Shown: in pieces, positions 57,601-64,000 of the stretch
How positions within the stretch are numbered: the first letter of the stretch is position 1
How the letters are laid out: every line of letters begins with the position of its first letter
Assembly: GCA_951217055.1 (NCBI GenBank)
Contig: OX578280.1
Coordinates: 34,415,128 to 34,479,127, forward strand
Length of the DNA stretch: 64,000 nt
DNA from: Gerris lacustris
Lineage: Eukaryota; Arthropoda; Insecta; Hemiptera; Gerridae
Direction of reading: 5' to 3'
Notes under the pieces: generated by a model
Database searches by the model: none
The model's input: the letters and a program-made list of their open reading frames with translations, nothing else
Told to the model about the DNA's origin: nothing
Program-made: the position numbers and the translations under genes

Positions 57601-57960
57601 TTAAAGTATGTAGAGGGAATACTGTGATAGCGAGGAAATTCGATTTTGATGGATTTACATTGTTTTAAGGTCTGATAAGTCCAAAAAGAGATTTTTTAAA
57701 AAATGTCTGTCTGGTGTGTGGTCTGTGGAAACTTAACTACAGGGCCGATTTCGATTAAATTTGGCAAACATGTTACATTTCAGAAAAATCACACATTGAA
57801 GTGAAATAAACCAATTAATTTTATCTTTACATTTATGAGGGCACTGTGCACTGTTCCATAAACCCGGAAAAAAAATTCTCAAAAACGGTTCCGACGATTA
57901 CGAATTAAAAAATTCAAAAATGTTGACAATTTAAATACGAATTTAACCATATTATTACTA
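57600..57960 (-). repeat. Dispersed repeat family B, copy 3 (inverted)
   Basis: The reverse complement carries CGTCGGAACCGTTTTTGAGAA, GTGCCCTCATAAAT, TGTTTGCCAAATTTAATCGA and CACAGACCACACACCAGACA, the same order as the 37-kb and 45-kb copies. Confidence 0.65.
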
Positions 57961-58583
57961 AATTAATTACTTATTTTAAATTTATTTATTATTGAGAAAT
58001 TTCTTAATTAAGCTCTTGAGGAGTGGATATTTTTATACGCAAAACTAACATCATGGTGAGGTATTCAATCTTGATTAAAAAATGGTTATTTACCGTGCCG
58101 AGCCGAATAATAAAAAAAAATGTATTATTTCATGTGATAAATAGCCTCCAAACTACATTTTGCTGAGTATTGTATTTCTTATAATGAAATGAATGATTTA
58201 CAGTATAGTTCTGGTTGTCTGGCTCATTTCTATAGAGTTTGGAGACGAAACTATTTAGGTGTTTCATTCTATCACTTGGATTACATCACATTAGGAAACA
58301 GCCACTGATTCCTAGCATGAGCACTGTGCGGGATGAAGACTAGTTTAATATAACATATTTTTTTTATATCTTACTAATCTATTGAAAATAACAAAAAAAG
58401 AGTAAATTTTTACACTTTGAGTGTCCGCCATTTTGGAACGAGAGTAAATAGAAAGCTCGGGTTTGCGGCAAATGTTTTCCTTTTTAGGGGCTTTCCAAAA
58501 ATGTATCACTTTATGGGTGTTCCAATTTAAAATTTCAAAGTTGAATCCAATATGGCGACAAAAATGATTACCCACCAAAAGAG
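57961..58583. other. Intergenic, no gene recognised
   Basis: AT-rich with CATTTTGGAACGAG and CCAATATGGCGACA repeat-like phrases. A 77-codon minus frame here (58345-58578) lacks any recognisable feature. Confidence 0.5.
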
Positions 58584-58657
58584 TAGTTAGTAATTAAATG
58601 AAGAGGTACTTACCGTCTTAGACAGTAAGTACCTCTTCATTTAATAACTTACTAACT
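58584..58657. repeat. Hairpin abutting the R1-type insertion
   Basis: TAGTTAGTAATTAAATGAAG AGGTACTTAC and its complement (with a small indel) flank an 11-bp loop. The right arm overlaps the first bases of the R1 target-site duplication. Confidence 0.85.
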
Positions 58658-58667
58658 TGCGTTAATA

Positions 58668-59063
58668 CGCTGGCAGAACGCGACCACAGGAAGATGGACT
58701 TTCAGAATGATCACGGACCTCCCTCTGTGGTACAACAGAAACCACGGGGAGACCAACTTTTTTCTAACCCAGATGCTGACAGGTCATGGCTGCTTTCGCG
58801 CCTACCTTTATAAGATGGGAAAAGTGGACACTCCATCATGCTTCCACTGCGGCCACGAGAAAGATGACACCGAGCACACCTTCTTCCACTGCTCAAGGAG
58901 ACAGGAAGAAAGAAGTCGACTGACAGAGAAAATAGGAATGTTTAATCCAGACAACATCGTCGGGAAAATGATAGAAGATCCAGAAAACTGGCAGGCCGTT
59001 AGCTGCTACGCGGAAAACATCCTCCGGCAGAAAAAGACAGCTGAAGAAGAAGCAGCAGAATAA
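58668..59063 (+). pseudogene. C-terminal end of R1-type ORF2
   Basis: 131 codons open to the natural stop at 59061-59063. WYNRNHGETNFFLTQMLTGH and FRAYLYKM precede the CCHC-like cluster CFHCGHEKDDTEHTFFHCSR (C..C......H....C), which is the conserved end of R1/TRAS ORF2. The frame is intact but lacks endonuclease and RT entirely. An ATG at 58707 lies in frame; it is not a real start. Confidence 0.85.
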
Positions 59064-59291
59064 GGGGCCTAAGAGTAAAAGGAAGGGAGCCTGTGTAGGC
59101 TAAGATCTAGGCACCAGCATGAAGTAATGTGAAAACAGTTCCGTGCTGGGCCCTGCCTTGGAAAAAAGGGTTTGTGGGTTTAGTGGGTCCCAGTCGTCAG
59201 GCTGAACCCCACACTGTCTGGGGGTGCGCTTCCCCCCATTCGTCTGGTAGCAGATTCCCACAGTTCCCCTTCGTTAAAAAAAAAAAAAAAA
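58668..59291 (+). mobile_element. 5'-truncated R1-clade retrotransposon with TSD and poly(A)
   Basis: The body starts in coding sequence (RWQNATTGRWTFRMITDLPL) and runs through the 3' UTR to an A run at about 59276-59291. The 14-bp flanks AACTTGCGTTAATA (58654-58667) and AACTTGCGGTAATA (59292-59305) differ at one base: a target-site duplication. Truncated copies of this kind arise when reverse transcription stops early (established). Confidence 0.85.
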
Positions 59292-59305
59292 AACTTGCGG
59301 TAATA

Positions 59306-59600
59306 ATCATAAAATTGACTATATTATTAATATCAATAAACTCATGTAAATCTTGCGCACACTTCATAACAAATATATAACTTGGAGCATAGGTTTTTCA
59401 TTGATTGTGTTGTAATAAAATCCATGGTTTTCTGGGGAAATCCATGCCACAAAAGGTTTGAAGCTGACATTTCACTACCACTACTGGAAATATCTTGAGG
59501 GGTGTTGTGTATCGTAATAGAGCAAAAAATATACTGACAATACTGCCATCTCATTCATAATACTAAACGATGAAAGATATATCATTTCATTGCTCTAGGG
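59306..59600. other. Short intergenic stretch, nothing recognised
   Basis: AT-rich, with no gene or repeat end seen. Confidence 0.45.
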
Positions 59601-59877
59601 CAGGGTCTAAACTATGGCTTGTGACACCTAAACAAAGCAAAGTTATGTTTTCCATAATCAAATGTTATTTCAAACATTTAAAAAAAAAAAATCAGCGCGA
59701 GTCTTATGTGAGTGTTTTTGTCAAAATGGATATGGTTAACGAGCTAATTATTATTCTTATTTCCAACCATTGTTAAGTCCAATAGCTGAATGCTGCTTAC
59801 TTCATCCGGCCCACTAGACCATCTTATCCAGATGCGGTCTTTCAACCAAAAATATTTGAAACCCCTGCTCTAAGGGA
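59601..59877. mobile_element. Nonautonomous hAT element, 277 bp
   Basis: CAGGGTCTAAACTATGG at the left and TTTGAAACCCCTG at the right. The 8-bp duplications CTCTAGGG (59593-59600) and CTCTAAGG (59878-59885) match at 7 of 8 positions. Non-coding; it includes CCGGCCCACTAGACC, like other Charlie-type hAT ends. Confidence 0.8.
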
Positions 59878-60127
59878 ATGCACCATAGCAATTGTGAAGG
59901 AACTGAGATCCCAGTAGTGTTGTGTACAGTATAGTTCAACAGGAATTGGCTTCTGCTTTTTTTTCTAAAAGAGAGAACTTTTCTAAAATGATTCCTTCTC
60001 CAGTATTATGAACACTATATACCTAGGTTTAAAAAAAAAAAAAAAAAAAAATAAAAAAAAATACTGATATAAAAATTAGTTTGTATTGAAAAATTGTACA
60101 TGACCAGTAATTAAATTACAAATGACT

Positions 60128-60133
60128 TTTATT
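60128..60133 (-). terminator. CTNNBL1: Poly(A) signal of CTNNBL1
   Basis: AATAAA on the minus strand, 59 nt after the stop codon. Confidence 0.7.
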
Positions 60134-60191
60134 TACAATACTTTAAAATAAGAAAAAAAATCAGCAGACCGAAGTCTAAGAGAAACAATAA

Positions 60192-61889
60192 TTAAAATTT
60201 ATCAACTAATTGCAAAATGTACTGTTGCTCACTTTCTTTCCATTCATTATCACCATCATCTCCCAGGTTACCAGCATATTCTCTCATAATGTGTCTAATG
60301 GTTTTAAGTGAAGCACCCCTTTGATTTAATATTCTAGTTACTCTGCTTTTGACTGATGGAGGTGAAGAAGCACATACTTCTAACATTATATAATCTACAA
60401 GTTGTAGAGTGAATAAGCCACCACTTAATCGTTTAACGTACACTTCATCTTCATCCTCCATATTTCCGGAGAGCTCAATTTGTTTATCTATCTTGTCCAT
60501 TTTATCCATGTATTTAAAATGCAATTCTAACAAACGATCGACTTTTTCATGGTCGTTTTCACTGAACTTGCTCAAAAGTCTCGTTCTCTGATTTCCTCTA
60601 CAATTGTGCAACATAGATGAAATAATAGAAATTACATGCTCTTCGTGTTCTTCAGTGGTCAATAATTTCCGTCGGTTTTTCTTGGGTGTTTTCATAAATA
60701 AGGGAAATATTGATCGTAAACCTAAAATATCAACAAACTTATTGCAGTTATCTTTACCGTCAGGGCCTGAAAGAGCATGATTTAAAACTTTAAGGGAACC
60801 ATTGCGACTCATTTTCTTTTCCCTCAACATAAGGTTCATGAGTTGAAGACCTTCACCTTTGAGAAATAGATCTTTGTTTGAAGACAACATGAGACTACTG
60901 CAGAGGCAGTTAAAAAGATTTTCCATGACTTCACACTCTTCGGGAGTCGTAGGATCATGTCTCTTATATTGAGAAAGTTGCTGAAGTAAAATATCTACTC
61001 CGCCTAACGATCCTAATAGAGTTTGATTTTCTATATTGTTTTGAAGTAAAATTGATAAGATTTCGGAAGCATATAGCCTGTTTGCTTCGGCACCACTTTT
61101 GGCCTTCATTCTTCTTAATATCCAATTTACAAATCCTTCTTTACCAACTTGAGAAACTACCTCATTTCTAACTTCAAGAATATTTTCAATTATTCCTAAT
61201 GTATTGTGAACGCCATCAGCTTCCTCCTTGACTGTTTCGTCTAATCTCTGAAGGTTGTGGAGTAAAAGTGAAGTCAACTGATTACCAAGAAGTGCCTCTA
61301 TTAATTCATCCGCACCTTCTGCACTTTCGTGTAAAATATCTACATCCGTCAACTCCTGTAAAAGATCAACGATTCCAACAGATATGTCACTATTTTCATG
61401 AGAAAGTAGTTCTAGAATGGAAGGAATAGAGTTTAGTTCAACCAATATAGGATACAAGTCAGGAACAGTTGCTATTACGTGCATCTCTTGTATAACTTCG
61501 TGAAGTTCTATTTCAGATTCCATAAATTTATCAGGTTGATCAGGAAATTTAATCCTCATCTCTTGGTTCTTCAAAGCTCTCTTTTCAAATAGTAATATCA
61601 TTTTTTTAAGGGCGGTTTCGTCGAGAACATCATTTTCCGTAGGCTCGTTGTTATCTACTAACTTATTAATCATTTCCTTCTGCTCTTCAGCTTTTAATCT
61701 CAATTTCTGCTCTCTTTCTTTCTGTTCTCGGTCTCTCCTTTCGGCTTCAGTTATTTTAATCTTTGCCTGTTTGCGAATTTTTTTCTGCCGTTCATATTCA
61801 CTTTCATCTTCGTCGTCATCCAAATCTCCAGGATGAAGTCTCTTAGGTGTACTAAGAGGTTTAAAATTTAACAACTCACCGACATCCAT
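60192..61889 (-). CDS. CTNNBL1: Beta-catenin-like protein 1 (CTNNBL1), intronless coding region, 565 aa
   Basis: Nuclear armadillo-repeat protein that associates with the Prp19/CDC5L spliceosome complex and binds nuclear localisation signals (established for the human protein). The start at 61889 (MDVGELL) matches the human N-terminus. A longer frame to 61904 would begin with GTG and is rejected. Features in order: acidic DDDEDE near 25, basic KKIRKQAKIKI, charged coiled coil to about 90, then the armadillo core with KFMESEIELHEVIQEMHVIA, EEADGVHNTLGIIENI, FLKGEGLQLMNLMLREKK, NCNKFVDILGLR..FPLFMK and RTRLLSKF.END.EKVDRL. The length is near the human 563. The whole CDS is one exon here, unlike the many-exon vertebrate gene. 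It could be a retrocopy, but it is uninterrupted, and the divergent promoter favours a functional gene. Confidence 0.97.
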   Translation of the reverse strand: MDVGELLNFKPLSTPKRLHPGDLDDDEDESEYERQKKIRKQAKIKITEAERRDREQKEREQKLRLKAEEQKEMINKLVDNNEPTENDVLDETALKKMILLFEKRALKNQEMRIKFPDQPDKFMESEIELHEVIQEMHVIATVPDLYPILVELNSIPSILELLSHENSDISVGIVDLLQELTDVDILHESAEGADELIEALLGNQLTSLLLHNLQRLDETVKEEADGVHNTLGIIENILEVRNEVVSQVGKEGFVNWILRRMKAKSGAEANRLYASEILSILLQNNIENQTLLGSLGGVDILLQQLSQYKRHDPTTPEECEVMENLFNCLCSSLMLSSNKDLFLKGEGLQLMNLMLREKKMSRNGSLKVLNHALSGPDGKDNCNKFVDILGLRSIFPLFMKTPKKNRRKLLTTEEHEEHVISIISSMLHNCRGNQRTRLLSKFSENDHEKVDRLLELHFKYMDKMDKIDKQIELSGNMEDEDEVYVKRLSGGLFTLQLVDYIMLEVCASSPPSVKSRVTRILNQRGASLKTIRHIMREYAGNLGDDGDNEWKESEQQYILQLVDKF

Positions 61890-62232
61890 AGTTAATAAAG
61901 GCACTAATCTTTAAGTCATACAAAATAAACAACAACTAAAATAAATTAAATTAAAAAGCCGAATTTAAGAAAACTTGAACAGTCGGAAACAAATTTCTGT
62001 AAACATGAACAAGGAGAGCGCCATTTTTCAGTGTTGCTAGTTGTTCTATTTATTTTTTTTAATTAAAAAATATTACTAAAACATACTGAATTCCCCAACC
62101 TTTACAGTAGTAACCTCACCTTTTCCTTTTTGTCTTCCAATTTCCAAAATATTTTTGTCCTTCTTGTTTTTTGATTTTTCTAGTTATTAGTTATTTAACA
62201 TGTTTTTAGTGGTGTGTTCTTAATGTGCTAAG
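61890..62232. promoter_or_regulatory. Shared divergent promoter region
   Basis: 343 bp separate the CTNNBL1 start (minus) from the C6orf89-like start (plus), so both promoters must lie here. GCGCCATTTTTCAGTGTTGC near 62019 includes a GCCATTTT core like that of housekeeping promoters (inference). No clear TATA box on either side. Confidence 0.55.
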
Positions 62233-62596
62233 ATGATTCGTCACCTACGTCGATATTACGAGGAAGTGGAGCGGCTCAGGAGTCTGGGCAAGGAATGGAA
62301 TCTGACAGACGACGACATCGACCAAATTATTGACGAATCCTTCCGATTTTTAGACGCCGACAATTCCATAGAGAAAATAGACTATACGAGACCCAATTAT
62401 ATTAAATGGCCCAGCAGGTTTTGGAAAATAATAATCACTTTATTGGTGATATCAGTAGTTGTATTTTCAAGTTACTCCTATAGGAAGTCCGTTCACAATT
62501 ATGTGGAGAGGAATATCCATGAAATAATTTATCCTGGAATGAAACTACTTCGAAGGCTTATGCTTCCCATTATACAGACTTTTCCAATCTTGACAG
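62233..62596 (+). CDS. C6orf89-like membrane protein, exon 1 (121 codons)
   Basis: The ATG at 62233 opens an N-terminal helical segment (about 1-50: RRYYEEVERLRSLGKEWNLT, then DDDIDQIIDE) and one transmembrane helix (about 60-85, IIITLLVISVVVFSSYSY). A lumenal stretch ends RRLMLPIIQTFPILT. A donor (ACAG/GTAATG) at 62597 stops the exon in phase 1; reading on adds only a few residues before a stop at 62637. Architecture and the RLM.LPI motif after the membrane helix recall human C6orf89 (bombesin-receptor-activated protein), a type II Golgi/membrane protein (inference). Later exons lie beyond the window or were not found before 64000. Confidence 0.6.
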
Positions 62597-64000
62597 GTAA
62601 TGATATTTATAAAATAATACATATTGAACTCTGCTAATCTGTTGATCACCTTGGACTGCTTTTTACTCTCACTTGTCTCAGTGACATCATCTGCCTACTC
62701 AGATAATTCATTTTTCCAGTCTTAATTTATTTATTCAGTCTCCTTTTTTTTATTAACTGTTACAATTCTGTTAATCCCTCCCCACCAATAAATTCCGCTA
62801 TAAATAATAGTAGTGTTATTCCTTAATAACATTTTTATTTTATTATTTTTATTAGATCTCTATGGGTACTATTAACTTAACCCAAACATAAGGTTAAGTT
62901 CCATATTTTGACTGTTTAATTCCATAATTTCTTACTACTTTAGCCTATTCACTAAAACAAATTAAGTACATATAATTTTTACCTTCCACTGCGGGTTGTT
63001 GACTGCGGAACAGTCCTGCTGGGGGGTGGGAGCTTTACTGCATTAAAGTTTCCCTGGTTGCAGGAATGTTTTACACTTGCATTTATTATATCCTGACTTC
63101 CTCATCACTTCCTTCTCTTTCATTTTGCTCTACAGTCTGTTCCTAAGGAGAGTTAGTGTATTGACAGCACGGGAAAAACTAACAAATGGGGTGGGGAGCC
63201 AATGAGAGCTTGAGATTTTCCCGGACAAAAGGTCGAGCCAACTGGTTAAAGATAAATGTCTCTTGTAGAGGGGGAGAGGTCCCCTAACCATAGACCTTGT
63301 GGCTTTATTTTTTCCCCGTTAATGGTTGACTGTATGTCTGGTATATTGATAGTACTATAACAAATAGCTTGGTAATTAATACTGAGAGGTTGGCCAATCT
63401 GTGTGTCACTCGATTTCCCGTGCTGTCAACGCACTAACTCTGGTTTGGGACAGACTGTAGCTTCCTTGTGACAGTTTATTAATACATATGTTTTAATAAT
63501 ATTAATCGACACATTACTATTAAATAAAATCCATCAATAGTAGCAAAAGGGTTAGAATAGTTGGCCAAGCTGTGGAAACGGAGATTGAGTATGTAAATGG
63601 CATAGAGATTGCTTATTTTGAATATTTTAATATATTGACAGTGCTCCTAAAACCATGTGTGAGCTAGGACTCAACCATTAAGAAACAGTATCATTGATGG
63701 ATTAAGGCTGATTTAGAGAATCAATTTTTTTATCCTATTACACATAATTTTATATTTAATGGTGGTGATAGATTTTCGGGTATTTCTCACATCTCTTTAC
63801 AAATAATTATTACATTGTATTTCAATGAATAAAACTTATCACAAGAAACCCAGACAAGGATTTGGTTTAAGCCAAAGGAATTAACTCTAAATTAGTTTCA
63901 CTTTATCAACTGTGTAGTAAAATATTGTTTTGAAGCTGACTATGAACTTTCAGTTAAATATTTGTCCATTTTTGGTGCGATCAAAAGCAAGGTAGTATAA
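62597..64000. other. Intron of the C6orf89-like gene
   Basis: AT-rich, with no further exon recognised. It contains TIR element F copy 2. Confidence 0.45.
63133..63457. mobile_element. TIR element F, copy 2 (TA duplication)
   Basis: CAGTCTGTTCC...GAGTTAGTG..TTGACAGCACGGGAAA at the left and TTTCCCGTGCTGTCAACGCA CTAACTC...CAGACTG at the right, with TA on each side. The internal phrase GCCAATGAGAGCTTGAGATT matches copy 1 (51140-51180) in reverse complement. It is 163 bp shorter than copy 1 and inserted in the first intron of the C6orf89-like gene. Confidence 0.88.

Noticed and set aside
61890..61904. Longer CTNNBL1 start (five extra residues)
   Set aside because: The codon is GTG, not ATG; MDVGELL at 61889 matches the human N-terminus.

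Overview
The window is AT-rich eukaryotic nuclear DNA: spliced genes with GT-AG introns, AATAAA signals and dense transposon debris. The repeat fauna (R1-type and I-type non-LTR elements, an R2-like endonuclease element, tRNA-derived SINE, hAT, PIF/Harbinger with a MADF protein, pogo/Tigger-like and mariner-like pieces) points to an arthropod, most likely an insect. I cannot place it to order.

Layout. (1) 1-10386 is pure satellite. A CCTATAGG/GGTCC short-unit satellite flanks a giant inverted array (about 897-2877) whose units change step by step towards a dyad near 2090. After about 300 bp of non-repetitive DNA comes a 6.5-kb G/T-only minisatellite (TTGTGG-based, with kilobase-scale internal duplications), and then the first satellite resumes. 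(2) About 11371-17128, minus strand: an I-clade-like non-LTR retrotransposon with both ORFs open and a tandemly repeated 3' region. (3) 19081-21896, minus: three terminal exons of a predicted multi-pass (MARVEL-like) membrane protein. (4) 27749-34852, minus: a four-exon, 425-residue protein I do not recognise, with several transposons in its introns. (5) 35-46 kb: gene-poor, with repeated-sequence families and a three-level nested transposon cluster at 39.96-44.5 kb. (6) 47190-50579, minus: an R2-like retrotransposon ORF (zinc finger, RT, CCHC plus restriction-like endonuclease) with an N-terminal segment resembling the kinesin-13 N-terminal domain and one early in-frame stop. (7) 50.7-53.6 kb: three terminal-inverted-repeat elements in a row. 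(8) 55.5 kb: a possible orphan exon. (9) 58.6-59.3 kb: a 5'-truncated R1-type copy with target-site duplication. (10) 60192-62596: a divergent host gene pair, CTNNBL1 (minus, intronless coding region) and exon 1 of a C6orf89-like membrane protein (plus), sharing a 343-bp intergenic promoter region.

Host genes are few: CTNNBL1 (confident), C6orf89-like, MARVEL-like, and the unrecognised 425-residue protein. The transposons act mainly as intron and intergenic filler. Most are nonautonomous; the I-like element is the only one with both ORFs uninterrupted. I saw no intact tRNA or rRNA gene and no CRISPR array. All exon joins are read by eye from splice motifs and phase.
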